Of a stretch of 64,000 bases of DNA, positions 30,701 through 39,526 are shown piece by piece. The stretch lies in NCBI RefSeq assembly GCF_026421305.1, contig NZ_JAPJBQ010000001.1:62001-126000 (forward strand), in the 5' to 3' direction. A model generated the notes under the pieces. The model saw only the letters and a list, made by a program, of their open reading frames with translations. It did not search any database and was not told the DNA's origin. The number at the start of each line of letters is the position of its first letter. Position 1 is the first letter of the stretch. The DNA comes from Dyella silvae (GTDB taxonomy: Bacteria > Pseudomonadota > Gammaproteobacteria > Xanthomonadales > Rhodanobacteraceae). A program made the translations under genes and the position numbers.

Positions 30701-30739
30701 CTGAATCAGTGGCTTCCCTGGGCTGCTGACCTGAATCAG
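30701..30739. promoter_or_regulatory. two CTGAATCAG repeats in the nap upstream region
   Basis: CTGAATCAG occurs at 30701-30709 and again at 30731-30739. Each copy is a palindrome around a central A (CTGA-A-TCAG), and the copies are exactly 30 bases apart, about three helical turns. They lie 49-87 bases upstream of napE and 126-164 bases upstream of the divergent gene at 30865. I do not know the protein that binds this sequence. Confidence 0.4.
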
Positions 30740-30864
30740 ATCGACACGCTGGTGTTGGCAATGGTCTGCAAAGCATGCTTGGGTGCGAGCCTGATGCAGT
30801 GTACGCGGCGCGGTTTTTCCATACTATGAAAACCGCGTGAATTCCCTTGATAAAGGAGCAAGGC

Positions 30865-31401
30865 GTGACAAAACCGGTGGGTACGTGGTTTTACTTAAGT
30901 AGCTTCTTTCTTGGTGCCTGCCTGGTGTTTGCGGCTCATGCAAACGATGCGCCCACGGCCGTAACACCGGCGGGAGTGCAGGTGCTGGCGGCGGGCAAGT
31001 CCCCGTTGACGCTGGACGCGAAAACCTTGGCCGGCATGCCGCACGAGGAAGTCACGGCGTCGTCGCATGACGAGCCTGCCAGTCAATGGCGGGGCGTGAA
31101 GCTGGTCGATGTGCTGGCGAAGGCGGGCGTGTCGCTTGAAAAGCCACTACACGGAAGGTCATTGGCCTCGTTCGTTCGCGTCACGGCGGCGGATCGGTAT
31201 CAAGTCGTGTTTGCTCTTTCCGACCTCGATCCTACGTTAGGCAACACGCGGGTGCTGTTGGTCGACATGCGCGATGGCAAGCCGCTGGAAAAAGATGGCC
31301 CATTCCGGTTGTTGGTGCCGGGTGACAAACGACCGGCGCGCTGGGTGCGCAATGTCACGGTGATAGAAGTGGTGGACGGCAGCTCATCAGACGCGCGTTG
31401 A
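30865..31401 (+). CDS. small exported protein with a sulfite-oxidase-like (Oxidored_molyb) fold
   Basis: A 178-residue exported protein. A signal peptide (LSSFFLGACLVFAAHA) precedes a domain like the Moco-binding domain of sulfite oxidase-type enzymes: SPLTLDAKTLAGMPHEEVTA, WRGVKLVDVLAKAG, VVFALSDLDP and the end PFRLLVPGDKRPARWVRNV. The mature protein has no cysteine, so the usual Mo-ligating Cys is missing. It may not carry the cofactor, or may bind another ligand. Translation most likely starts at GTG 30865, 6 bases after AAGGAG. It lies between the nap and fds operons, divergent from nap. Confidence 0.75.
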   Translation: MTKPVGTWFYLSSFFLGACLVFAAHANDAPTAVTPAGVQVLAAGKSPLTLDAKTLAGMPHEEVTASSHDEPASQWRGVKLVDVLAKAGVSLEKPLHGRSLASFVRVTAADRYQVVFALSDLDPTLGNTRVLLVDMRDGKPLEKDGPFRLLVPGDKRPARWVRNVTVIEVVDGSSSDAR

Positions 31402-31413
31402 TGAGGGGTTCGC

Positions 31414-31644
31414 TCAGGGTGCGTCTGCCGGTGGCGCATCCAATCCGGTAACCGCTTCTCTGGCAAGCGGAAGCAACCCCTCGCCACCTTCGGCGAGATA
31501 GGTTTTTAGCTGGCGGCGCATCACCGGATCCCAGAACCGCTTGAGGTGATCGCGCACGCCACCCACGGCTGCGGCATGGTCAGGCTCGACCGCGAAGTAG
31601 GTCGCGATGTCGTTGGCCATGGTGATGAGTCGTTCGATTCTCAT
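31414..31644 (-). CDS. fdsD: NAD-dependent formate dehydrogenase subunit delta
   Basis: A 76-residue small subunit found with soluble NAD-dependent formate dehydrogenases. The family pattern is present: RLITMANDIATYFAVEP, HLKRFWDPVMRRQL and GLLPLAREAV. It is needed for assembly or stability of the complex in known systems. The start overlaps the fdhD stop by 4 bases, and it is the last gene of fdsGBA-fdhD-fdsD. Confidence 0.92.
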   Translation of the reverse strand: MRIERLITMANDIATYFAVEPDHAAAVGGVRDHLKRFWDPVMRRQLKTYLAEGGEGLLPLAREAVTGLDAPPADAP

Positions 31645-32483
31645 GGCCGCTCCTGTTGTGCCGCGGGTAGCAGGCGTTGAGAGTGGGTGTAGACATTGTG
31701 GCTGCCGGGGCGCGCAAAGCCCACCAGGGTCATGCCTGCGCTGCGTGCCAATTCGATGGCCAGCGCGGTTGGGGCGGAGATGGCCGCCAGCAGGGGAATG
31801 CCTGCACTGGCGGCCTTGGTGACCATTTCGTAGCTTGCCCGGCTGGTGACGAGCGCCATGCCATCGTTCGAAGGGATACCCGCGCGGCGCATCGCGCCAA
31901 TCAGCTTGTCCAGTGCGTTGTGCCGGCCCACGTCTTCACGCACAAGTACGATGTGCCCGGTCCTGTCAGCCCATGCCGCAGCGTGAACGGCGCCGGTGGC
32001 GCTATTCATCGGCTGCAAGGTTTGGAGTTGGTGCAAGGCAATCTCGAGCGCATCGCGCGTCAAGGTCACACCGGCGGCCACGGAACCGCTTTGGCGAATG
32101 GCGTGCTCCAGGTCGCGGGTACCGCAGATGCCACAACCGCTACGGCCCGGCATCAAGCGCTGCTGTTCGATACGCGCCCCCGGGGCATCGTCGGTTACGC
32201 GCATGGTCAACTCGATGCCTTCGAGCAGCGCATGGCTTTTCACTTCCAGCAACTGAGCGGCATCGTTGATCAACCCTTCGCTCAGCGAGAAGCCAAGCGC
32301 AAAGTCGTCAAGGTCATGCGGTGTCGCCATCATCACCGCAAAACTGCTGCCGTTGTAGACCATGGCTACGGGCACCTCTTCGGCAACGAAGTCGTCCTCA
32401 TGCACGGGCTTGCCGTGACGCCAGCGGTCGATCGCGCGGCGCACGAATCCTTTAGAGGTGCCTTCTTGCTCGGGCGTGCTCAA
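31641..32483 (-). CDS. fdhD: formate dehydrogenase accessory sulfurtransferase FdhD (FdsC)
   Basis: A 280-residue cytoplasmic protein that passes sulfur from the cysteine desulfurase to the molybdenum cofactor of formate dehydrogenase. It carries the sulfur-transfer loop CGICGT, the VREDVGRHNALDKLIG motif and the end GMTLVGFARPG. In fds operons it is also called FdsC. I place the start at TTG 32483, where TTGA overlaps the fdsA stop like the other joints of this operon. An ATG at 32552 would reach 73 bases into fdsA and seems less likely. The resulting 280 residues match E. coli FdhD (277). Confidence 0.88.
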   Translation of the reverse strand: MSTPEQEGTSKGFVRRAIDRWRHGKPVHEDDFVAEEVPVAMVYNGSSFAVMMATPHDLDDFALGFSLSEGLINDAAQLLEVKSHALLEGIELTMRVTDDAPGARIEQQRLMPGRSGCGICGTRDLEHAIRQSGSVAAGVTLTRDALEIALHQLQTLQPMNSATGAVHAAAWADRTGHIVLVREDVGRHNALDKLIGAMRRAGIPSNDGMALVTSRASYEMVTKAASAGIPLLAAISAPTALAIELARSAGMTLVGFARPGSHNVYTHSQRLLPAAQQERP

Positions 32484-35362
32484 GCGGGTTTCACCGACTG
32501 TTCCAGCAGCGCCTCCTGCGCCTCGGTAAACGCCCGATGGCGCCGTTGCCATTCGGATGGCTGGGTGACACGCGTGACCTGTACGGCCGTGACCTTGTAC
32601 TCCGGACAGTTGGTGGCCCAGTCCGAGTTCTCCGTGGTGATCACGTTGGCGCCAGAGCCGGGAAAGTGGAAGGTGGTATAGACAACGCCCGGTTGCATGC
32701 GTTCGGAGAGGGTCGCGCGCAGCACGGTTTCGCCGGCGCGGCTTGCGATGCCGACCCAGTCGCCTTCAAGAATGCCGCGTTCTTCCGCATCGTGCGGGTG
32801 AATTTCCAGCCGGTCCTCGTCGTGCCACATCACGTTGGCGGTACGCCGTGTCTGTGCGCCGACGTTGTACTGGCTGAGGATGCGCCCGGTAGTAAGAATC
32901 AGTGGATGCTCGGCAGTGACCTTTTCTGAGGTGGGCACGTACTCGGTGAGCATGAAGCGCCCCTTGCCGCGCACGAACTCGCCGACGTGCATGACCGGCG
33001 TGCCGGAGGGGTGCTCTTCGTTACATGGCCACTGGATGGAGCCCAGCTGATCGATCTTTTCGAAGCTCACGCCATGGAAGGTGGGTGTGAGTCGCGCAAT
33101 CTCATCCATGATTTGCGAGGTATGCGTGTAGTTCATGGGATAGCCCATCGCCTGTGCGAGCAGCTGCGTGACCTCCCAGTCCGCGTAGCCGCCTTTGGGT
33201 TCCATCACCTTGCGCACGCGGGAGATGCGTCGCTCGGCATTGGTGAACGTGCCGTCTTTCTCCAGGAACGAGCTGCCGGGCAGGAACACGTGAGCGAACT
33301 TGGCGGTCTCGTTGAGAAACAGATCCTGCACCACGATGCATTCCATGGCGGTGAGAGCGGCGGTCACGTGCTGGGTATCCGGATCGGACTGGGCGATGTC
33401 CTCGCCCTCGATGTAGAGCCCTTTGAAACTGCCGTCCAAAGCCGCTTCGAACATGTTGGGAATGCGCAGGCCCGGTTCGGCCAGCAGCGGCACGCCCCAG
33501 GCTTCCTCGAAGGAATGACGCACGGCGTCGTCGCTGACGTGGCGATAGCCCGGAAACTCGTGCGGGAACGAGCCCATGTCGCACGAGCCCTGCACATTGT
33601 TCTGTCCTCGCAGCGGATTCACGCCCACGCCTTCGCGGCCGATATTGCCGGTGGCCATGGCGAGGTTGGCGATGGCCATCACCGCCGTGGAGCCTTGCGC
33701 GTGCTCAGTGACACCCAGGCCGTAATAAATGGCACCGTTGCCACCGGTTGCGTACAAACGCGCCGCGGCGCGTGCCGACGCTGCCGGCACGCCAGTGACG
33801 TTTTCCATGGCCTCGGGGCTGTATTTCTCCTGCGCGACGAAAGCCCGCCATTTCGCGAAGGCTTCCGTCTCGCAACGACTGGCAACAAACGTCTCGTTCA
33901 CCAGATCCTCGGTCACGATGACATGGGCCAGCGTATTGAGGAGCGCGACGTTGGTGCCGGGGCGAAGACGCAGGTGGTGGTCGGCCTTGATATGCGGTGT
34001 ACGCACCAGGTCGATCCGGCGCGGATCGATGACGATCAGGCGCGCGCCGGCGCGCAGGCGCTGTTTCATCTGCGAGCCGAATACGGGGTGCGCATCCGTC
34101 GGGTTGGCACCGATGACCAACACGACGTCGGTGGATGCGATGGAATCGAAATCCTGCGTGCCGGCGGATTCGCCCAGCGTCGCCTTGAGTCCATAGCCGG
34201 TGGGCGAGTGGCAAACGCGGGCGCAGGTATCGACGTTGTTATTGCCGAAACCCGCGCGCACCAGCTTTTGCACGAGGTACGTTTCCTCGTTCGTGCAGCG
34301 CGAGGAGGTGATGCCGCCAATGGCATGGTTGCCGTAAGCGGCCTGCAGTCGCCTGAACTCGCTGGCGACATGAGCGATGGCTTCGTCCCAGCTGACGGCA
34401 CGCCACGGGTCGGAGATCTTCGAGCGGACCATGGGCGTGGTTATGCGATCCGGGTGCGTGGCATAGCCCATGGCGAAGCGGCCTTTTACGCACGAATGAC
34501 CGTGATTGGCGTGGCCGTCTTTGTTCGGGACCATGCGCACCAGATCCTGGCCCTTCATTTCCGCGCGGAAGCTGCAGCCCACGCCGCAATAGGCGCAGGT
34601 GGTGACAACGCTGTGCTCCGCCTGGCCTTTGTCTATCAATGAGGTTTCTGAAAGCGTCGCCGTGGGACAGGCCTGCACGCAGGCGCCGCAGGACACACAC
34701 TCCGATTCAAGAAAACGATTGTCCTGGCTGGCCGATACCTTGGATTCAAAACCGCGCCCCTGGATGGTCAGCGCGAACGTTCCCTGGATTTCGTCGCAGG
34801 CGCGCACGCAGCGCGAACAGGCAATGCACTTGGAGGGGTCGAACGTGAAGTACGGGTTGGATTCGTCCTTGGCCGCGAACAGCGGATTGGCCGTGCCGTC
34901 CTTTTGCTTCGCATAGACGTGGTTGGCGCCGTCGTAGCCGTAACGTACTTCGCGCAGGCCAACCACGCCGGCCATATCTTGCAGTTCGCAATGGCCGTTG
35001 GCGGGGCAGGTAAGGCAGTCCAGTGGGTGATCGGAGATGTAAAGCTCCATCACGCCGCGGCGGATCTGAGCCAGCTTGGGCGTCTGCGTGGCGATCTTCA
35101 TGCCTGCGCTGACGGGCGTGGTGCAGGAGGCGGGATAGCCCTTGCGGCCCTCGATCTCTACCAGGCACAGGCGGCACGATCCGAACGCTTCCAGCATCTC
35201 CGTTGCGCACAACTTGGGGATGCTGATGCCAGCTTGTGCCGCCGCACGCATGACCGAGGTCCCTTCGGGCACTTCGATGCGCTGGCCGTCAATCTCCAGC
35301 GCAACCATGGTTTCTGACCGGGACTTGGGCGTGCCGTAGTCGATCTCGACGATGGAAAGCAT
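32480..35362 (-). CDS. fdsA: NAD-dependent formate dehydrogenase alpha subunit (Mo, Cys type)
   Basis: A 960-residue catalytic subunit oxidising formate to CO2. The N-terminus has a [2Fe-2S] domain (Cys52, 63, 66, 80), then the NuoG-like cluster (Cys116, 119, 125), two [4Fe-4S] clusters (Cys179, 182, 185, 189 and 222, 225, 228, 232) and a further cluster (Cys256, 259, 263, 291). The Mo ligand is Cys384 (ARVCHSPTGYG), not selenocysteine. Electrons pass to FMN and NAD in FdsB. The cofactor is bis-MGD. It lies 15 bases after fdsB and overlaps fdhD by 4 bases. Confidence 0.97.
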   Translation of the reverse strand: MLSIVEIDYGTPKSRSETMVALEIDGQRIEVPEGTSVMRAAAQAGISIPKLCATEMLEAFGSCRLCLVEIEGRKGYPASCTTPVSAGMKIATQTPKLAQIRRGVMELYISDHPLDCLTCPANGHCELQDMAGVVGLREVRYGYDGANHVYAKQKDGTANPLFAAKDESNPYFTFDPSKCIACSRCVRACDEIQGTFALTIQGRGFESKVSASQDNRFLESECVSCGACVQACPTATLSETSLIDKGQAEHSVVTTCAYCGVGCSFRAEMKGQDLVRMVPNKDGHANHGHSCVKGRFAMGYATHPDRITTPMVRSKISDPWRAVSWDEAIAHVASEFRRLQAAYGNHAIGGITSSRCTNEETYLVQKLVRAGFGNNNVDTCARVCHSPTGYGLKATLGESAGTQDFDSIASTDVVLVIGANPTDAHPVFGSQMKQRLRAGARLIVIDPRRIDLVRTPHIKADHHLRLRPGTNVALLNTLAHVIVTEDLVNETFVASRCETEAFAKWRAFVAQEKYSPEAMENVTGVPAASARAAARLYATGGNGAIYYGLGVTEHAQGSTAVMAIANLAMATGNIGREGVGVNPLRGQNNVQGSCDMGSFPHEFPGYRHVSDDAVRHSFEEAWGVPLLAEPGLRIPNMFEAALDGSFKGLYIEGEDIAQSDPDTQHVTAALTAMECIVVQDLFLNETAKFAHVFLPGSSFLEKDGTFTNAERRISRVRKVMEPKGGYADWEVTQLLAQAMGYPMNYTHTSQIMDEIARLTPTFHGVSFEKIDQLGSIQWPCNEEHPSGTPVMHVGEFVRGKGRFMLTEYVPTSEKVTAEHPLILTTGRILSQYNVGAQTRRTANVMWHDEDRLEIHPHDAEERGILEGDWVGIASRAGETVLRATLSERMQPGVVYTTFHFPGSGANVITTENSDWATNCPEYKVTAVQVTRVTQPSEWQRRHRAFTEAQEALLEQSVKPA

Positions 35363-35377
35363 GTCAGTGTTACCTCG

Positions 35378-36934
35378 TCAGACCACGGTCTTGCCGTGGC
35401 CCAGGAAATCGTCGTGGAAATGATCGAGCGCGCTGAGCACGGGGAAGGGTGTCATGCCGCCCAGGGCACACAGCGATCCGGCCACCATGGTTTCGCACAG
35501 GTCGCGCAGCAGTGTCTCGTGGCGTTCCCGTTCGGCGCGGTCACCGGCAAGCATGCGGTCGATCACTTCCACGCCGCGCGTGGAGCCGATACGGCACGGG
35601 GTGCATTTGCCGCAGGATTCAATCGCGCAGAAAGCCATCGCATAACGCGCCTGTGCCGCCATGTTGACCGTGTCGTCGAACACGACCACGCCGCCATGGC
35701 CCAGCATGCCGCCGATGGCGGCAAGGGCTTCGTAATCGATCGGCGTATCCCATTGCGACGCGGGAATATAAGCGCCCAACGGGCCGCCCACCTGCACCGC
35801 ACGCACCGGTCGCCCACTCGCGGTACCTCCGCCATAGCCCTCGATGAGTTCGCGCAGCGTCAGGCCAAAGGCGCGTTCTACCAGACCCGGCCGCTTGACG
35901 TTACCGGCCAGCTGCAGGGGCAGGGTGCCGCGCGATTTACCCGTTCCATAGTCGCGGTAATACGCAGCGCCCTTGTCGAGTATCAGCGGCACGCAGGCGA
36001 AGGTCACCACGTTGTTGATTACCGTGGGTTTGCCGAACAAGCCGCTTATGGCTGGCAGCGGTGGCTTCACGCGAACCTGACCACGCTTGCCCTCGATGGA
36101 TTCGAGCATCGAGGTCTCCTCGCCACAAATATAGGCACCACCACCCATGCGAACTTCGAGGTGAAAGGCCTTGCCGCTGCCGCGCACATCATCCCCCAGA
36201 TAACCTTGGGCCTTCGCCACGGCGATGGCTGCCTCCATGGCACGCTGCGCGTGGGGATACTCGACGCGTAGATAGACGTAACCGTGGGTGGCGCCCACGG
36301 TAAGGCCGGCAATGGTCATGCCTTCGATCAACATGAAGGGATCGCCTTCCATGATCATGCGGTCGGCAAAGGTGCCCGAATCGCCTTCGTCGGCATTGCA
36401 CACCACGTATTTGCGATCGGCCTGGGCGTCCAGGCAGGTTTTCCACTTGACGCCGGTGGGAAAGGCCGCGCCGCCCCGGCCACGCAGGCCGGACTCTGTG
36501 ACCGCCTGCACGATCTCCGTGCCGCTCATGCGCAAGCAGGCTTCCAGGCCGCGGTAGCCGCCGTGCGCCAGATAGTCGTCCAGGCTGCGCGGATCGACCA
36601 CGCCGACACGTGCGAATGTGAGTCGCTGCTGGTTCTTCAGATACGGAATCGATTCCGTAGGCCCCCATGCCAATGCGTGGCCGCCGCCATGCAGGAAATC
36701 GGCTTCAAACAAGCCAGGCACGTCTTCCGACTGCACTGGGCCATAAGCGATACGCCCTTGCGCCGTTTCGACTTCCACCAGCGGTTCCAGCCAGTACAAA
36801 CCGCGTGAGCCGTTGCGCACGATGCGTACATCGATATCACGCCGCTTTGCCTCGTTGGCGATCGACTCAGCCACCGCCTTGGCCCCCAGCGAAAGAGCGC
36901 CCGCATCACGCGGTACATAAACGGTGATGCTCAT
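35378..36934 (-). CDS. fdsB: NAD-dependent formate dehydrogenase beta subunit
   Basis: A 518-residue NuoF-like subunit that carries FMN and reduces NAD+. A thioredoxin-like [2Fe-2S]-type N-terminal domain (SITVYVPRDAGALSLGAKAV) is followed by the FMN/NADH region (GLRGRGGAAFPTGVKW, CNADEGDSGTFADR, GAYICGEETSML). The [4Fe-4S] site is SCGKCTPCRIGS with a later Cys. The start at 36934 overlaps the fdsG stop by 4 bases. Confidence 0.96.
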   Translation of the reverse strand: MSITVYVPRDAGALSLGAKAVAESIANEAKRRDIDVRIVRNGSRGLYWLEPLVEVETAQGRIAYGPVQSEDVPGLFEADFLHGGGHALAWGPTESIPYLKNQQRLTFARVGVVDPRSLDDYLAHGGYRGLEACLRMSGTEIVQAVTESGLRGRGGAAFPTGVKWKTCLDAQADRKYVVCNADEGDSGTFADRMIMEGDPFMLIEGMTIAGLTVGATHGYVYLRVEYPHAQRAMEAAIAVAKAQGYLGDDVRGSGKAFHLEVRMGGGAYICGEETSMLESIEGKRGQVRVKPPLPAISGLFGKPTVINNVVTFACVPLILDKGAAYYRDYGTGKSRGTLPLQLAGNVKRPGLVERAFGLTLRELIEGYGGGTASGRPVRAVQVGGPLGAYIPASQWDTPIDYEALAAIGGMLGHGGVVVFDDTVNMAAQARYAMAFCAIESCGKCTPCRIGSTRGVEVIDRMLAGDRAERERHETLLRDLCETMVAGSLCALGGMTPFPVLSALDHFHDDFLGHGKTVV

Positions 36935-37431
36935 GGCGCCTCCGCAGCGAGCCACGCGTCGAAGCGTTCGGGTGTGATTCGGCCTTTCAGTTCGCCGTCG
37001 ACCATCATCGCCGGCGAGCAGGCGCAGTTACCCAGGCAGTAGACGGGTTCCAGCGTATAGGCGCCGTCGGCGGTGGTCTCGTGAAAGCCGATACCGAGTC
37101 CTTGCTTCACATGCTGCTCAAGCCGTGCCGCGCCCATCGCCTGACAGGATTCCGCCCGGCACAGATGAATGACGTGCCGCCCGGACGGCTTCTGGCGGAA
37201 GTAGTGATAGAAACTGATGACACCGTGCACGTCGGCGCGCGAGAGGTTCAGCTCGCGAGCGATGAGCGATACGGCTTGATCCGGCACATAGCCAAGCAAG
37301 TCCTGCACCCCGTGAAGTACGGGCAGCAGGGCGCCGGGCGTGTCTTTCAGCCTTTCCGTGACGTCGAGCACGACGGCTCGGATGGGTTCGGGAATGTCCG
37401 GCAGCGTGGTGCCGTTGGCCGTGCGTTTCAT
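36931..37431 (-). CDS. fdsG: NAD-dependent formate dehydrogenase gamma subunit
   Basis: A 166-residue NuoE-like [2Fe-2S] subunit. Cluster ligands are in HLCRAESCQ and YCLGNCACSPA. HGVQDLLGYVPDQAVSLIA and ADVHGVISFYHYF are typical of the family. It is the first gene of the fds operon. The 415 bases upstream to moeA (37432-37846) contain no gene or known regulatory motif I can support. Confidence 0.96.
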   Translation of the reverse strand: MKRTANGTTLPDIPEPIRAVVLDVTERLKDTPGALLPVLHGVQDLLGYVPDQAVSLIARELNLSRADVHGVISFYHYFRQKPSGRHVIHLCRAESCQAMGAARLEQHVKQGLGIGFHETTADGAYTLEPVYCLGNCACSPAMMVDGELKGRITPERFDAWLAAEAP

Positions 37432-37846
37432 GTTTCCACCATCCAGATATCTTTCACAGCAGGCCTGCCACCGTAGTCATCGTTACCCATACACCGATCG
37501 GTCAATGAATGCCAAGGAGCCTCCGGCTACCCAATGGGTGCCATCCAGGGCCGGCCCAGCCGCTTTGAACGAGCGGACAGGGATAGTCGCAGCCTCATGT
37601 TGCACAGCGTGCTTACGTTCCGGTTCCCTGTATGCCACCGAAGCCCTGATGCATCCGCAAACCGCACTCATGATCGAGCGCCGTGGGCGATGGATGCCGA
37701 CAATACCGGGACTGTAGGAGGGTGCGTTGTTGCGCCGCAGCGAGCGATATTCACAAAATGACCAGAACCCTTGCGCGGCGCCGTGTGTCCGCCGAGCATG
37801 TCGGTGGTTCTGCTTTCTCTTTCAGTAACAAACCCTTCAAGGCCCC

Positions 37847-39115
37847 ATGATCGGTTACGAACAGGCACTCGAACGACTCATGGCGCACGCTCGTCAGCTA
37901 CCCGCTGAGCGGTGCGCGAGGTCTGCAGCACTCGGACGTGTGTTGGCGAGCGACGTGATCAGCCCCATGGCGTTGCCCTCGTTCGACCATGCGGCGATGG
38001 ACGGCTATGCGCTCAACGCCAGTCAGCCTTGCGAGGCGGGCTCCGAGCATGTGGTGATCGGCTCGCAGGCCGCGGGCGACAAAGCGCAGTCATCGTCTGG
38101 CATGGCGTGGGAAATCATGACCGGGGCGCATTTGCCGGATGGCCTGAACGCGGTGGTGCCGGTCGAGCGAACCCAACTGCTGGAGACGCGCGCCGATGGC
38201 GCGCCCCAACGCATTCGTTTGCTCGACAGGTTGGAGCAGGGCGCCAACGTGCGCTATGCGGGCAGCGATGTGGCGGAAGGGCGTACCGTGATCACGGCCG
38301 GTACCCGCATCGAACCGGCGCATGTCATGTTGCTCGCCGCGCTCGGTGTGGCGACCGTTGCGGTGGTGCGTGCGCCGCGCGTGGCGGTGATAGCGACGGG
38401 TAAGGAATTGCAGCCGGATCCCACCCAGCCACTCGTGCCCGGTCAAATTTACGGATCCAACGGCCCTTATCTGGTTGCGGCATTGGCGGCTGCCGGCGCG
38501 CAAGTGCTGTCGTGCGACACCGTGGACGACACGGCTGACACCTATGCCGATGCCATACAGCGCGCCCATCGCGCGGGTGCCGATGTGATCATCAGCACCG
38601 GCGCTGTCTCGATGGGGCGTTACGACTTTGTGCCCGATACCTTGCGCGCGCTAGGCGCCGAGCTGTTGTTTCACAAGGTCGCCATGCGTCCCGGCAAGCC
38701 ACTGCTGGCCGCCAGGCTCGCTAACGGCACGTTGGTGATGGCCCTGCCGGGCACACCGATGGCGGTGGCGGTGGGATTCCGGTTTTTCGTGGTGCCCGTG
38801 CTGCGGGCCATGCGTGGTCAGGCGACCGAGCGGCCGCTTTACGCGGTACTCGATGCCCCGCAGCAGTCCAAGCCGGGTCTTTGCCATTTCCTGCGTGCCA
38901 CGGTGACCCAGGATAGGGAAGGGCGTTTGCACGCCCATGTACTCAGTCGTCCGCAGCCATTTCGGATGGAGCCGTTCGTCCAGGCCGATGTCTGGGTGGT
39001 GCTGCCCGAGAATGCCGGTGAATGCCTGGCGGGCAGCATGGTGCTCATTGCTGGCTTGCAACCCGGTGCACTGTTTGCCGAGATGAGTCAGATGCCGCAG
39101 GAGGCAGCTTCATGA
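37847..39115 (+). CDS. moeA: MoeA-family molybdopterin molybdotransferase, diverged paralogue
   Basis: A 422-residue MoeA-type protein, the family that inserts molybdate into adenylylated molybdopterin. The fold is clear (FDHAAMDGYAL, MTGAHLPDG, GQIYGSNGPYLVAAL, and a MoeA C-terminal domain). Several conserved loops differ from the canonical enzyme: STGDEL is ATGKEL, SSGGVSxG is STGAVSMG, and LPGNP is LPGTP. The second copy at 42163 keeps the canonical forms. This copy may serve a special partner, such as formate dehydrogenase or nitrate reductase, or bind rather than catalyse. The stop overlaps the next gene by 4 bases. Confidence 0.88.
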   Translation: MIGYEQALERLMAHARQLPAERCARSAALGRVLASDVISPMALPSFDHAAMDGYALNASQPCEAGSEHVVIGSQAAGDKAQSSSGMAWEIMTGAHLPDGLNAVVPVERTQLLETRADGAPQRIRLLDRLEQGANVRYAGSDVAEGRTVITAGTRIEPAHVMLLAALGVATVAVVRAPRVAVIATGKELQPDPTQPLVPGQIYGSNGPYLVAALAAAGAQVLSCDTVDDTADTYADAIQRAHRAGADVIISTGAVSMGRYDFVPDTLRALGAELLFHKVAMRPGKPLLAARLANGTLVMALPGTPMAVAVGFRFFVVPVLRAMRGQATERPLYAVLDAPQQSKPGLCHFLRATVTQDREGRLHAHVLSRPQPFRMEPFVQADVWVVLPENAGECLAGSMVLIAGLQPGALFAEMSQMPQEAAS

Positions 39116-39456
39116 AACTTCAGATTGAAGGACAGCATTTGCGCGTGCGCATCGGTGAGGATGAGCTGGCCCAATTGCTGGCGGGCGAGCCGGTGCGTGC
39201 CAGCACGCAGTTTGCGCAGGCGTTTGCCATGACTTGCACGTTGCGCCTCGCTGCGGGCAGTGAAGCCCGGTTTGCCGGGCAGCCCGGGGCCTGGATCATC
39301 GACATGCCTGAAGCTGCCGTGCGAGAGCATACGGCACGACTGCCTACGCGTGAGGGGCTCACCTTCATCCTGGCTGGCAACGATGCTGGCGAAGCGCTCG
39401 AGTTATTGTTCGACGTCGATGTGCGGGACAGCGTGCGTCAGCGCCTATCTCGTTAA
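39112..39456 (+). CDS. small uncharacterised protein coupled to moeA
   Basis: A 114-residue soluble protein without signal or membrane segment. MKLQIEGQHLRVRIGEDELA at the start, a PGAWIIDMPEAAVREH middle and GLTFILAGNDAGEALELLFD near the end suggest a small beta-rich domain. It may belong to the DUF7009 group, proteins that start MKxRIxGNxxRxRL; I am unsure. The start overlaps the moeA stop (ATGA) and modA begins 70 bases later, so a role in molybdate handling is likely by context only. Confidence 0.7.
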   Translation: MKLQIEGQHLRVRIGEDELAQLLAGEPVRASTQFAQAFAMTCTLRLAAGSEARFAGQPGAWIIDMPEAAVREHTARLPTREGLTFILAGNDAGEALELLFDVDVRDSVRQRLSR

Positions 39457-39526
39457 AACACATGCACCAGGACCCGATTCGGCTACTCTCGGGGTATCGC
39501 CGACATGAGCGCGAAGGAATAGCCGA

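Noticed and set aside
34208-34220. Selenocysteine in the formate dehydrogenase
   Set aside because: The active-site codon of fdsA codes for Cys (ARVCHSPTGYG), with no in-frame TGA.
37432-37846. A molybdenum cofactor riboswitch or ModE site before moeA
   Set aside because: No Moco aptamer core or ModE-type palindrome was found. GTAGGAGGGTGCGTTGTTGC at about 37716 looks vaguely like the REP arm but lacks the inverted partner.
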